Positions 47,601-54,425 are shown, numbered from the stretch's first letter. The stretch: 64,000 nt of DNA from Cladopsammia gracilis (GCA_022457155.1 JAJGOT010000121.1:186001-250000), one strand, 5' to 3'. Numbers and translations are program-made. The notes: a model not told the origin generated them from the letters alone.

Positions 47601-48973
47601 CGAGTTGCCTTTAGACTATTTTTCAAAGCGAGGCTAAGTGCAAAACCATTAATATGGGTATTAGTTTTCATTCACCTGCCAATAAAACTTATATCCATAT
47701 GAATGGTTTTGCACGTGACCTCGGTTTGAAAAAGAGGCTAAAGGCAACTCGGAAATGGTCTATTTGCGCCTTCATATATATACGGTTAACACTCGTTAAC
47801 ATCTCTCAAACGGACCTTTCCTTTTCACTTTAAGTTACATGAAGTAAAACCTATTTCACACTTAGAGTAAAATTAGAAAAAAAGATCAGTAAAGTGTATG
47901 CCTCGAACCCGAGTCGTTTGCTTCATAACTAATATCCTAATCCACTATACCAACGTGGATTATATTAGCTGCCGGGAGATGTAATCTTTAACATATTTAT
48001 AGAGTTACCCATAACAATAAATGAAAGCTAACCGTTTTCAAATCAGTGCCTAACCCTAAACACTGTAGATCAATGCTAAACCCCAAAACGCTACTCTTTT
48101 CTTAGCCGGATCTCTGTTCTCTCAGTTCTCTGCCCAATAAAATGGGGTTCTGTTCTCGTGTACGTCAGTACTACGGTATAACGATAAAAAATACTACATT
48201 GTGTAAAACCTCATAAGGTGTCCAAGGTCCGTTTGAGAGATGTTAACGAGTGTTAACCCACCTCTCTGGTCCTCCGCAATTCAGCTACTCGCTGGAATGG
48301 AGGAAGTGCACCAATCGTTTCTTGTTTTTGTTTTTGTTTTTGTTTTGTTTTTGTTTTTTAACATCTTAGCGTGATATAAATATGCATTGTGTGAAACGAG
48401 ACCAATTAGAAGTAAAAGAGGCATGCACGCGTTTTCCCGCGCTTGGCGCCGTCGACATGCATTTGCTTCGAGTTCTGATTGGTTCATTAAATTGTGTACG
48501 TCTGTTGTGATTGGCCAGAATAATAGCCCTTATCGTAGATGAGTACGCCACGCCAACATATCAGCGGTTTCTCGCTTTCTTGACCCTATAGTCTCGTTTT
48601 GATGTTTACGCTCATCGTCTTCAGAGGTTCTCGTAAACATCAAAACGAGACTTTAGGGTCAAGAAAGCGAGAAACCGCTGATATGTTGGTGTGGCGTACT
48701 CATCTACGATAAGGGCCATTGCTTTGGTTTATGAGGTCCATACCCCTATTACATCTTCCATTCGCCAAAGTGAGAAATGAGATTTATTTGTCATGATTTC
48801 AAGTGTTAAAATGTTCAACTGTTATATTTACTGTTGTTTTCCTTAGTATTTACTAATTCGATCTCTTCTTTTTTTAGCCGTACATTTTTGGTGGAATCAT
48901 TGGTAGAGATGATATATTTGAGAGCATCAAAGCTACAGGCAGAGCAGCAAATATGCCATGGGCAATAGTGTGA
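19480..48973 (+). CDS. GRAMD4: GRAM domain-containing protein 4-like (copy A), complete, 19 coding exons
   Basis: Coding exons: 19480-19912, 22250-22385, 24167-24402, 24737-24807, 25303-25391, 26515-26540, 27675-27766, 35131-35222, 36137-36182, 36873-36944, 38208-38251, 39509-39618, 41767-41825, 42510-42608, 43770-43905, 44172-44259, 45308-45389, 46090-46158, 48878-48973. All introns are GT-AG and phase-consistent: 2076 nt, 691 codons plus stop. Human GRAMD4 is about 578 residues; the extra length is mainly the acidic N-terminal part. Layout: Ser/Glu-rich N-terminus; coiled coil about 120-190; acidic linker; KENINRFTAGIKPITGF followed by a hydrophobic segment (about 353-387); second hydrophobic region (about 459-482); a family-typical STAKLWRELPTDAELAARP block; C-terminal GRAM domain (about 565-691, WEDGKRC through PYIFGGIIGRDD). 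GRAMD4 acts at mitochondria and ER membranes in vertebrate apoptosis and lipid contact; the role here is inferred. The large intron 27767-35130 carries a DNA transposon. Confidence 0.94.
21590..21955. repeat. Inverted-repeat element containing CCTTGAAAAGTCCTTGA words
   Basis: The ends read GGTTCGTACAA and TTGTACGAACC. The interior carries several copies of a short TCCTTGAAAAG word. A related arrangement appears at about 25740-25980 with TTTCCAGGACTGG. Non-coding and intronic in GRAMD4 copy A. Confidence 0.6.
23052..23232. repeat. 181-bp inverted-repeat element (CAGGGCTGTCATTAAGA ends)
   Basis: The left end CAGGGCTGTCATTAAGA and right end TCTTAATGACAGCCCTG are perfect inverted copies. The interior repeats GTTACGGGTGA. 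Target duplication unclear. Confidence 0.75.
23609..23682. repeat. (TA)n microsatellite
   Basis: An almost uninterrupted TA dinucleotide run in a GRAMD4 copy A intron. Confidence 0.97.
24441..24510 (+). repeat. 19-bp minisatellite beside a GRAMD4 exon
   Basis: The unit GTAGGAACAGGCACCCCAG is repeated about three and a half times, starting about 40 nt after the donor of the exon ending at 24402. Each unit contains an AG that could act as a cryptic acceptor. Confidence 0.85.
24960..25190 (+). repeat. Polypyrimidine (CCCTCC)n-rich tract
   Basis: About 230 bp of almost pure C/T on the plus strand, mostly TCCCTCC variants. It lies in the intron upstream of the GRAMD4 exon at 25303. The proline/serine-rich open frames here are artefacts. 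Confidence 0.85.
26867..27340. repeat. GC-rich inverted-repeat element (ACCGTAACTAC ends)
   Basis: CGTAACTAC words at the left recur as GTAGTTACGGTTAC at the right. The interior is unusually GC-rich, with several CCGGCGG and GTAGCACTG/CAGTGCTACCG inverted words. Non-coding. Confidence 0.6.
27440..27645. repeat. Foldback element ending 30 bp before a GRAMD4 exon
   Basis: AAGAAATAAAAAA, GTTGAGTTATATAAGCAC and GGGAATTTTAAAGAACAC in the left arm are matched in inverted order in the right arm (GTGTTCTTAAAAATTCCC, GTGCTTATATAACTCAA, TTTTTTATTTCTTT). The right end is about 30 bp upstream of the exon at 27675. Confidence 0.75.
28057..28633 (+). repeat. Left terminal inverted repeat of the 4.6-kb transposon
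   Basis: About 577 bp, matching the reverse complement of 32152-32682. It differs by small indels; near the tip the left copy has roughly 15 extra bases (a segment with CCAGTATGTCC). Confidence 0.88.
28649..29171. repeat. 523-bp foldback with ~230-bp arms inside the transposon
   Basis: The arms (about 28649-28888 and 28931-29171) are nearly perfect inverted copies beginning ACTAGTGAGCAGCACGTCTG. They are separated by roughly 40 bp. Antisense and sense open frames on the two arms encode the same peptide, an artefact of the palindrome. It lies directly between the left terminal repeat and the coding region, probably a nested insertion, with no clear target duplication. Confidence 0.85.
29199..32116 (+). 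pseudogene. Transposon-encoded protein with XPG/PIN-like nuclease region and CXC domain, twice frameshifted
   Basis: Coding starts at a probable acceptor (ACACAG|GGGATTTC, 29199) with GFLRFVVGPERRTVITLDLD. A one-base loss in the G-run 29767-29770 shifts frame before GDWEGYLAALE. An 89-bp GT-AG intron (30761-30849, phase 1) joins LVIDAMAVVQ to GLKKTSSVLKMSD. A second one-base shift near 31283-31290 precedes SPDTDVLVLLL. Motifs: VIDAMAVVQ, HEEADTLI and SPDTDVLVLL, resembling acidic motifs of FEN/XPG/PIN nucleases; a later LHHFTGVV where relatives I recall have TGCD, so one acidic residue seems lost; then a C-terminal CXC/TSO1 cysteine block (CGCKSDCKGRCSCF... at 31948-32051) and an acidic tail. 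The N-terminal exon upstream is not found. Either an inactive copy or an assembly with homopolymer errors. Confidence 0.8.
32152..32682 (-). repeat. Right terminal inverted repeat of the 4.6-kb transposon
   Basis: About 531 bp, the inverted partner of 28057-28633. It starts only 35 bp after the stop codon of the transposon-encoded protein, so that gene's 3' UTR or terminator probably lies within it. Confidence 0.88.
34155..34293. repeat. Hairpin element family R3 (TATCAAACACGAG ends), copy 1
   Basis: An inverted-repeat element of about 140 bp with TTCCAAACACCGAGAAGTGG in one arm and CCACTTCAAGGTGTTTGGAA in the other, plus outer arms TCATCAGAT and ATCTGATGA. Other copies: 40531-40675, 42718-42870, 55975-56070 and 56265-56414. 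Confidence 0.8.
35385..35573 (-). mobile_element. tRNA-derived SINE
   Basis: On the minus strand the head reads GGCAGCGTGGTCGATTGGTT then GCGCCGGGCTTGAAATCCCG and GAGTTCAAGTCC, with A- and B-box-like parts. The body follows with CAACTCCTCAGTCACGCTTG and TAAATAGCCAACTGG, ending near GGATTTTTTAAATG. I recall closely similar SINEs in coral genomes. Intronic in GRAMD4 copy A. Confidence 0.75.
35755..35925 (+). repeat. R2 dispersed repeat copy
   Basis: Contains AACCAATCAGAACTCAAAGC, GGCGCTAAGCGCGGGAAAT and TTCTGATTGGTTGAGAAAGC. Confidence 0.75.
36422..36735. repeat. Diverged inverted-repeat element (GCTGTTACGC / CGCAACG words)
   Basis: Several CGCAACGTTGC-like and CTTGTCTCGCAATG words resemble the element at 49344-49998, suggesting an older relative. 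Non-coding. Confidence 0.45.
37270..37890 (+). mobile_element. Non-autonomous DNA element carrying a Myb/SANT-like fragment
   Basis: The left part is full of AAAACG/CGTTTT words (GTCCACACTAATCCGTTTTC), repeated in weaker form on the right (GTCCACACCAGAAAACAGCG). Between them lies a short Myb/SANT-like reading frame (37562-37690, continuing past a stop). The type of helix fits PIF/Harbinger Myb-like proteins. Confidence 0.6.
37562..37735 (+). pseudogene. Myb/SANT-like N-terminal fragment with early stop
   Basis: ATG at 37562 gives MPRTAGKKPKPKADCFTWTD and DEVELLLKVTNEYK, then stops at a TGA (37691-37693). Reading past it gives ESVQSKYGDILDMF in the same frame, so the TGA most likely replaced a Trp codon. 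FTW..DEVELLL is typical of SANT/Myb-like domains in transposon accessory proteins. Nothing follows it, so this is a dead fragment. Confidence 0.65.
37990..38165 (+). repeat. R2 dispersed repeat copy just upstream of a GRAMD4 exon
   Basis: Contains CCAATCAGAACTCGAAGG, GGCGCCAAGCGCGGGAAAAC and TTCTGATTGGTTGAGAAAGT. It ends about 40 bp before the exon at 38208. Confidence 0.75.
38281..39462. mobile_element. Non-autonomous DNA element (CAGTCGAAACCCT ends) with internal 17-bp tandem array
   Basis: The left end CAGTCGAAACCCT and right end AGGGTTCGACTG are inverted. GTCCGT/ACGGAC words extend the similarity inward. The interior has an array of a 17-bp unit GGACACCCCATTATTAC (about 38312-38575, roughly 15 units) and a separate foldback insertion at 38619-39105. 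A related fragment is at 44810-44915. The ends resemble pogo/Tigger-type Tc1-mariner elements, but no TA duplication is visible on the right. Confidence 0.7.
38619..39105. repeat. 487-bp foldback (GGCCCGTTTACACA ends) nested in the previous element
   Basis: GGCCCGTTTACACA and TGTGTAAACGGGCC are terminal. GCGATTTCAGTGCGATTCGG is mirrored by CCGAATCGCACTGAAATCGC. The core (38781-38964) is a second, near-perfect palindrome with arms of about 73 bp (TAGACCTCTTTCATAATGGC and its complement), probably another nested insertion. Confidence 0.8.
40531..40675. repeat. R3 hairpin element, copy 2
   Basis: Arms carry CCAAACACCTCGAAATGGGT and ACCCACTTCTCGGTGTTTG, with outer arms GTTTCATCA and ATGAAACACTC. 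Confidence 0.7.
40758..40942. mobile_element. 185-bp hairpin element with 9-bp target duplication
   Basis: The element begins TAGCCTGTTCCAGTCGTTCA and ends with the complement GGAACAGGCTA. The arms include GCGCGAATAGTTGGGGAAG and AAAGCGAGCGAAAAAAATGC. It is flanked by TACCATAAT (40749-40757) and TGCCATAAT (40943-40951). A second copy sits at 52039-52231. The 9-bp duplication suggests a Mutator-like (MULE) parent. Confidence 0.82.
41380..41462 (-). repeat. tRNA-like sequence, probable SINE head
   Basis: On the minus strand a tRNA-like segment runs from GCCAGGTGGTGCTCTGGTAC to GGTCACAGGTTCAATCCTGA. The B box GGTTCAATCC is intact, but the rest does not fold well. Probably a SINE or tRNA pseudogene in a GRAMD4 intron. 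Confidence 0.45.
41878..41907 (+). repeat. (CAA)n microsatellite
   Basis: Ten or so CAA/ACA units directly before an R1-like fragment at 41908. Confidence 0.9.
42075..42378 (+). repeat. Pentanucleotide-like satellite (ACACGAC/ACACAAC variants)
   Basis: About 300 bp made of CGACA, CAACA and GACGC units, split by a 90-bp segment with AGTTTATTAGTTCTT, which recurs at the right end. The open frames on both strands (repetitive Arg/His or Cys/Val/Ser) are low-complexity artefacts. Confidence 0.85.
42718..42870. repeat. R3 hairpin element, copy 3
   Basis: Contains ATATCAAACACGAG, CCAAACACCGAGAAGTGGGT and GTGTTTGGATACCTGATGAA. Confidence 0.75.
43490..43590 (+). pseudogene. Decayed duplicate of the GRAMD4 copy A exon 43770-43905
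   Basis: The stretch from CAAGTTCTTTGCCGTTGCCT to CAAACCATTTCTCAGAGAAA closely matches 43790-43870 of the real exon about 280 bp downstream. It has substitutions and a one-base loss near GAGAAATTAAAG. It is preceded by no good acceptor and followed by no matching donor, so it is a dead exon copy rather than an alternative exon. Confidence 0.78.
44810..44915 (+). repeat. Fragment of the CAGTCGAAACCCT element family
   Basis: CTACAGACACCCGTTTGATA, GACACCCCGTA and ACGGACAGTTTTCG match the internal and end sequence of the element at 38281-39462. Confidence 0.55.
44935..45270 (+). repeat. R1 dispersed repeat, three copies in tandem
   Basis: The part from TTTTGAGTCTGTTGA through ATGGTACCATTTGTTCTAAC is repeated three times at about 94-bp spacing, followed by one complete tail (TTTGGAAAATGAAATTTGGG and GGGTTAACGGGG). 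The same triplet structure occurs at 52828-53180. It ends about 35 bp before the GRAMD4 exon at 45308. Confidence 0.85.
46205..46500 (+). repeat. Tandem duplication of ~170 bp
   Basis: The segment starting ATCAAAGGCTCCTATGAGCC and running through ATTCATGGTATATAGAGTTA and TTAAACTTGACTTG (46207-46332) recurs from 46358 (ATCAAAGGCTCCCATGAGCC) to about 46485, with a few substitutions. Intronic and non-coding. Confidence 0.75.
47226..47540 (+). mobile_element. tRNA-derived SINE
   Basis: The head CACCTGGTTAGTTCAGTTGA, TAGAGCGCCGGTCTGCTGAG and GGGGGCTCAAACCCCCGCCG resembles a tRNA with A and B boxes and a perfect T-arm stem. The body starts AACCAGGATCTTTAAATAAC and includes GATGTAAAAGAACCCATGAC. 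Intronic in GRAMD4 copy A. Confidence 0.78.
47890..47965 (-). repeat. tRNA-like sequence, probable SINE head
   Basis: On the minus strand, CCACGTTGGTATAGTGGATT and ACTCGGGTTCGAGGCA give A- and B-box-like motifs. A clean cloverleaf is not evident. Confidence 0.45.
48405..48525 (-). repeat. R2 dispersed repeat copy
   Basis: Inverted relative to the other copies: CGTTTTCCCGCGCTTGGCGC and GCTTCGAGTTCTGATTGGTT are visible. It abuts the hairpin at 48524-48717. Confidence 0.7.
48524..48717. repeat. Near-perfect 194-bp hairpin
   Basis: The left arm from AGCCCTTATCGTAGATGAGT to TCTCGTTTTGATGTTTACG and the right arm to TACGATAAGGGC are about 86 bp each, with only a few mismatches around a 20-bp loop. 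It sits about 160 bp before the last GRAMD4 copy A exon (48878). Stronger self-complementarity than any other foldback of this size here. Confidence 0.85.
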
Positions 48974-49136
48974 AAGCGGTATTTTCAAAATAACGGTTCG
49001 ATTTGTTCAAAAGTAAAGAAAGAGAACTGTACTTTTGGGCGAGTCGAACCGTTAGTTTAACATGTTCGAGAATAGCGCTTTCGTGAACCACAAATCACCA
49101 ACATATACATAGAAGAACTAAGTCAAACAACATGGC

Positions 49137-50090
49137 CGTCATTTTGAGAGTTTTTTTTCCATTTTCATCAGTTTTAAGACCCCTAAATGTCGCCTTTAGT
49201 AAGGCTAGTTTTATAAACCGACAGGGCCATTACAGATGCACAGGACACCACACAAACAGAGGATGGTAAGCCTGTGACTTAGCATGCCAGTGATTTTGAG
49301 AGTTTTTATTTCATTTTTATCAAGAGCCCTAAATTTCGTCTTTAAGGCGCTGTTACACGGTGCATTTTTTTCTGCAACTTGTCTCGCAACGGCGTTGCGA
49401 AACATGTTGCACGGACCATTGCACCGTGTAACATACTCCGCAACACGCGAAATCGTTGCGAGACAAGTTGCTGAAACCGTTGCCAAAAGTAGAGCTTGAT
49501 TCTACTTTCCGCAACGGTTTCATGCAACTTGTCTCGGCGTTGCACGGTGTTGCAGTGTGTAACACCCCTTTTGCAACTTGTTTCGCAATTTTTTTAGAAT
49601 TTATCTCCCACAATTCCCCTCTGGCTGTTATGCACATGCACCTTGACAACATAACCTGTGGTCTCCAAGATGGCGGACACTCCACGGACACTCGAGAGCG
49701 AATTCCTTGACAAGCATGTAATAAGCGCTCCTCTCTTCGCTCCGACCTATCACTTTCTAACCCAATTAACCCGATTTCGCTTTTGAATTGGTTCATCTTC
49801 ATCTAATAACATGTCAGCAAGTAGAAGAACCTCAATGATCCGTTTTCAGGCCGCCATTTTTGTTTGAAACATTCAAAAGTGGCGCCAAAACAACGGCGCG
49901 AAAGAGACAAACACATCAAGTTGCAAAACTGCGCAACTTGTTTCGCAACGCCGTTGCGAGACAAATTGCAGAAAAAATTGCATCGTGTAACAGCGCCTTT
50001 TCTAAGGTTAGTTTTACAAACCGATATGACCATTACAGATGCACAGGACACCACACAAACAGAAGATGGTACGCCTGTGATGAGACCTGA
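49137..50090 (+). repeat. Tandem duplication of ~155 bp, second copy split by an element
   Basis: Copy 1 (49137-49291) contains TTTTGAGAGTTTTT, CCCTAAATGTCGCCTTTAGT and GGCCATTACAGATGCACAGG. Copy 2 begins at 49292 with TTTTGAGAGTTTTTATTTC, is interrupted after CGTCTTTAA at 49343, and resumes at about 49999 (TTTTCTAAGG, ACCATTACAGATGCACAGG). Copy 1 thus serves as an empty-site reference for the inserted element. Confidence 0.82.
49344..49998. mobile_element. ~655-bp non-autonomous DNA element (GGCGCTGTTACACG ends)
   Basis: Left GGCGCTGTTACACGGTGCAT and right TGTAACAGCGCC are inverted ends. The similarity extends about 75 bp (CTTGTCTCGCAACGGCGTTG). A second internal pair of CAACGGTTTC words occurs near 49480-49520. 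It interrupts a tandem duplication copy. No intact coding region. Confidence 0.8.
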
Positions 50091-50467
50091 TGCAAAAGCG
50101 TTTCGTGCGAGATTTTGTACTCGTTTTCATTTGCAGGAATTTTATCAGGCGTCTCTCTGTAATGGGAGTAAAATATTCCTGGCAAATGTCGGGCTCATAT
50201 CAATATCATGCACCCACAAACCATAATATTCACTAAAATAGGAAATAGGAGCAAATTGTCTTATATATTATATAATTAAAGATGCTTTATCGAAATAATA
50301 TTTTGTGTGAAGAATATATAATATTATAACGTCCGGTTATAGGGTCGCAGTTTTGGTTTATGCTGCAAACGTCTCACGGTAAATTAATATAGTTAGGACG
50401 AGTACATACAACACATTCCCCAACTTCCTCAACTTTGACAAATATTCCAAGCGTAGCTATAAATTTA

Positions 50468-51101
50468 GCTTGCGTTCGATTGACCCTATTCCGGAATAAG
50501 AATGATATTCAGGATTATTTCAGAATAGCCATTCCGTCCGTAAGTCAATAAAACGATTATTCCGTTTCTGGAATAATGCCCGTGATATAACACAACAACA
50601 TGGCGGCAACATTGCATGTTGTTGTTGCTGGTATTGCGGCGTTTGTTGAAGAGTTTGTCGAAGAAGAATTTTTGCAAGAGGAGGAAGATGTCGCAGAAGA
50701 GTTTCTGCCCCTGTTTTATGCCAATAACCTGTTAAATCATTTATCGGAGCGACGAAAACCCGTTCGCATCGAAGGTTATGCGGAAACGGTAGCACCAAAT
50801 TATAATTTGTTTCGCAGCCATTTTCGCCTTTTGGCGGACGCATTTGAACAGCTTGTTTTAGAACCTGGAAACTGTCCTGGTCGACGGCGGTAGCCATTTT
50901 GTTTGTTGTTTTGAAAAATGCCGCGAGAAGAGGACGAAGTGAGGTCATTATTCTGGATTATTCTAAGCATTCTGCTCCCTAATGAAGAATACTTGGAATG
51001 AATTCCATGTATTCTGCAATCGGAATAGCGACTCAATCGAACGGACATTCGGGGTTATCACGCTTATTCTTATTCCAGAATAAGGTCAATCGAACGCACT
51101 C
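50468..51101 (+). mobile_element. PIF/Harbinger-like element with TTA target duplication
   Basis: Ends GCTTGCGTTCGATTGA and TCAATCGAACGCACTC are inverted, followed inside by TATTCCGGAATAAG and CTTATTCTGGAATAAG-type words. TTA stands on both sides (50465-50467 and 51102-51104), the 3-bp duplication typical of PIF/Harbinger. The interior carries a short N-terminal transposase-like frame (50600-50893). At 634 bp it is too short to be autonomous. Confidence 0.82.
50600..50893 (+). CDS. Truncated Harbinger transposase N-terminus
   Basis: A 97-codon frame begins MAATLHVVVAGIAAFVEEFV, has an acidic stretch, then YAETVAPNYNLFRSHFRLLA and ends GNCPGRRR followed by TAG. The Y..TV..YN...F.SHFRL pattern is like the region preceding the DDE domain in HARBI1-type transposases. 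The catalytic part is absent, so this is a relic retained in a non-autonomous element. Whether it is translated is unknown. Confidence 0.55.
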   Translation: MAATLHVVVAGIAAFVEEFVEEEFLQEEEDVAEEFLPLFYANNLLNHLSERRKPVRIEGYAETVAPNYNLFRSHFRLLADAFEQLVLEPGNCPGRRR

Positions 51102-52038
51102 TTAGATTACTGGCAGACCCTTTCCAGATAGTCGAACGGGGTTAGTTTCTTGGTGTTGCGGATGGTGTGATCACCAAATGACGTAAAACGAAAGATTCAA
51201 AAGACAATGAACAATACCCACACCACAACACAAAAGCTAACCAACAATGGCTTCCGCAACACCAAGAAACACCCCGAACGGGCGAGGAAATCACTCGTTC
51301 GCTCGCCCCAGTCTCACCGAGCTTGTTTTCGTGATCAGTTTGCAACCTCGTTCCCAGGGTGTCTATTCTTCCAAGAGAGACATGGGGAATGAGGTTGATT
51401 AGTTCGCCCGCTAGATTAACTGAAAGGAGACTGCAGCTAGCAGTCTACAAATATAAATTCAAATTAGAATTGTGTTGCAACAGACAATTCACACTTTCAT
51501 TGGCTAAAAGCAGCTCTGCTTGAACCTCCTTTAGAAACATCATTTTTTTTTGTATACACTATTTTTCCAAAGGGTTTTAGAAAACGCTAGCAACATGTTA
51601 GTGCTAAGCTTTTTCACATTATGGAGGAAGAGAACATAATTTAAATAGTGGGAAAACAATAACTGGTCAAAGCTTTTGTATACTTTTGTAGAAATGATAT
51701 AAATTTAAAATTAATGGGTAAACATCAGACATAAATTCTTGCTGGTGAGAAGAATCGAGAAGAACATGTACAAAATCTTATAAGGGAAAGAGAACACGCG
51801 AAATATACGAGCGCATTAGATAGTAGATTGCCGTATTACACCTTAGTGTCCCAGTTCAAAGACAGAAGCTATTAAAAATAAAATAATTTCAGTCGAATAA
51901 TAAATCCATTTAGTGTTCGATGGTTTAACAGATAATACTCATTGCTCGCATTTTCTTTCTCGCCCTTGCGGGGCTCGAAACAATACTCCGCAACTTGTAA
52001 AATATCCGCTCGTATTGTCTGTGAAACCACCTAATAGG

Positions 52039-52231
52039 TAGCCTGTTCTAGGCGTTCAGATATCGGGGAAGTCGCGAAGAAAAGCGAGCGAAAAAATGCG
52101 GGGAGACGAGGGACCTCGCTTCCTCTCCCCAATCTCCCCGCTTTTTTTTTTTTTTTTTTTTGCTCGCTTTTCTTCGCGCCTTCCCCAACTATTCGCGCTT
52201 TCCCCACTATCTGAACGACTGGAACAGGCTA
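52039..52231. mobile_element. 193-bp hairpin element, second copy of the 40758-40942 family
   Basis: Same ends (TAGCCTGTTC, GGAACAGGCTA) and same GAAGAAAAGCGAGCGAAAAAA arm. Flanks CCTAATAGG (52030-52038) and CCTAATAAG (52232-52240) form a 9-bp duplication with one mismatch. Confidence 0.82.
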
Positions 52232-52827
52232 CCTAATAAGATGCTTATATAGGGCTTTAATCGATCGTCATTATACAACACGAAGGAAATCAGGGAAATG
52301 GTATTTAGGAAATAGAAAAACTTATATTCAGACGGGTACAGGTCTGAAAGAATAAGAAAAGTGACGGGACCATCTATGAATGGACTAACAAGCGGCAATT
52401 TTTTAGCAGTTATGTTACAGTGTTTGACGATATTCAAAAGCGCCAAACATACAGTCTAAAAAGACATTACGTTATTGAAACACTATTGAAGAATAATTAA
52501 AGTAGTAACAAATTAAAAACTACAATGTAATATATAACTCGGAGAGGGGGGGGGGGGGGGGTACCCGGGACAACTCTACCCCATACAAATGCAGCCTGAC
52601 TCGGGACAGTAGTTGCTATTCTAAGTTGCTATTGCTAAAATCCCGGATCGGCTCCTGTTGTTTCCTGACCCTGAACAAAAGTAGAGCCCGATGACGGGTT
52701 TATCAGTGAGTCGGGTAAAACCTAGGCTTGGTAGGAAAAATATGAGGTATTTTTCAGCATGATAACTGCATTTTAGGCAGCAAAATGGCATGGCTGTAGT
52801 TTATTGGTCAATTTTATTTTAACCACT

Positions 52828-53180
52828 TTCACTCCCAGAGTCAATTATGGAGGCATGTCTGTGGACTGAATCCTATGGTGTGACCATTCAAATGAAGCCT
52901 CTTCGTCATTACTTTTGCAAGGTACCATTTGTTCTAACTTTTGAGTCTGTTGATGAAATCCTATGGTGTGACCATTCAAATGAAACCTCTTCAGCAGTAC
53001 TTTTGCATGGTACCATTTGTTCTAACTTTTGAGTCTGTGGATGAAATCCTGTGGTGTGACCATTCAAATGAAACCTCTTCGTCAGTAGTTTTGCATGGTG
53101 CAATTTGTTTTTCAATATTTTACAAAATGAAATTTGGGAATTTTCTTAAATTTTGATTTTGGGCACTCTTGGGAGCTTTA
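52828..53180 (+). repeat. R1 dispersed repeat, three copies in tandem
   Basis: The same head-to-tail triplet structure as 44935-45270: units near 52855, 52935 and 53025, then one complete tail (TTTTACAAAATGAAATTTGG). Confidence 0.85.
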
Positions 53181-53681
53181 ACTCCCAAATAAATAAATGT
53201 TTACAAGTTCAAAGCGTTGTCTTTCTAACAAAAAGCAGCTTTGTGTTTTAGCTATATTCCATTACGCCAGGCTTAATCATGAGCGATATTTACTCTACGT
53301 GCATTTCTATACGAAAAGGAATGAACTGCAAAAACAAAACAACAAGCAATAAAATCACGCAAAAAAAAACCTAGTTCAAATCTTGCACTAAAACCAGTAA
53401 ACAAAACACATGAAGCGATTTCCATTCGACCAAAATAAAAATCTATATATAAAAAATAACAAGAATAGAGTTGAATGCGAAGTCTAGTAAAAAATATTTT
53501 TCCAGGAAAGTCTTGCGTTACTGAAATTCGATTCTTTTAACCGAAAACTCGGAAATTTTGAAGACGATATCGAATAGAACTGACATTTTCGATTTCAAAA
53601 ATGTTGTATTTTTAGGTAAATTCTCTAGGTTGTCTTCTTTTTCAGTAAAATCCCGTAAAATGGAAAGTGTTTTTTTTTTTA

Positions 53682-53682
53682 A

Positions 53683-53760
<78 letters not shown>
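53682..53760. repeat. (TA)n microsatellite
   Basis: TA run with two CATATA interruptions. The Tyr/Ile repeat frames across it are artefacts. Confidence 0.97.
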
Positions 53761-53761
<1 letters not shown>

Positions 53762-54425
53762 GGGTGGAATTCGTACCGAAACTGTCTGTTCCATTGAATA
53801 TCTGTTGGAAAGAGAGCACTGTAACCTGAAATGTTCCGGAGATGACGTCACAGAATAGCTGTATCGATCGGTGATGTCTCTCAAAGTACTGATTTCCCAA
53901 CGACTTCACCTACAAATGCTAAATAAAACGTGCTAGTTTATATCGTGGTGCCTTCTTCTCTAAGAAACAGGCTTGTGTGACTTTCTCAGTTGTCTTGCCC
54001 TTATTTGCTTATAGTGTCTCTAAATCTCAATTTAAGCAGTCGTCGTTGTGGTTCCATTTCACCTACGGTGCATTAAATCAGTGTTTCATTATTCATCGAT
54101 ATAAATCCCTTCTGAGTGAAAACAGCCTGTAGTTATATCATCGAGGAATGTGTGGCTAGTCGACCAGACCATTGCGGAGGGATTCTTCCGCCCGATCTTT
54201 ATGCTCAACACAGCAATCCATACCAACACTGTCAGTGCTTGTCATTGTGGAGTCAGTGTAGTACGTAATGAAAACTCGAACCATTCTCACTTTCTTCTTG
54301 TCTTTAGCTGTCTTGTATGGACAATCATTTGGCAATAGATTATGAGACTTCTGTATCACTGTGACATGTTTGACTTCCTTTCCCATCTCTCAGCTCAGTA
54401 CAATCGTTTTCGACCAGTATAAAAG

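Noticed and set aside
53518..53909. Tyr-Ile repeat frames and Ile-His-Pro-Ser frames at 55354-55573
   Set aside because: Simple TA and GGAT microsatellites.
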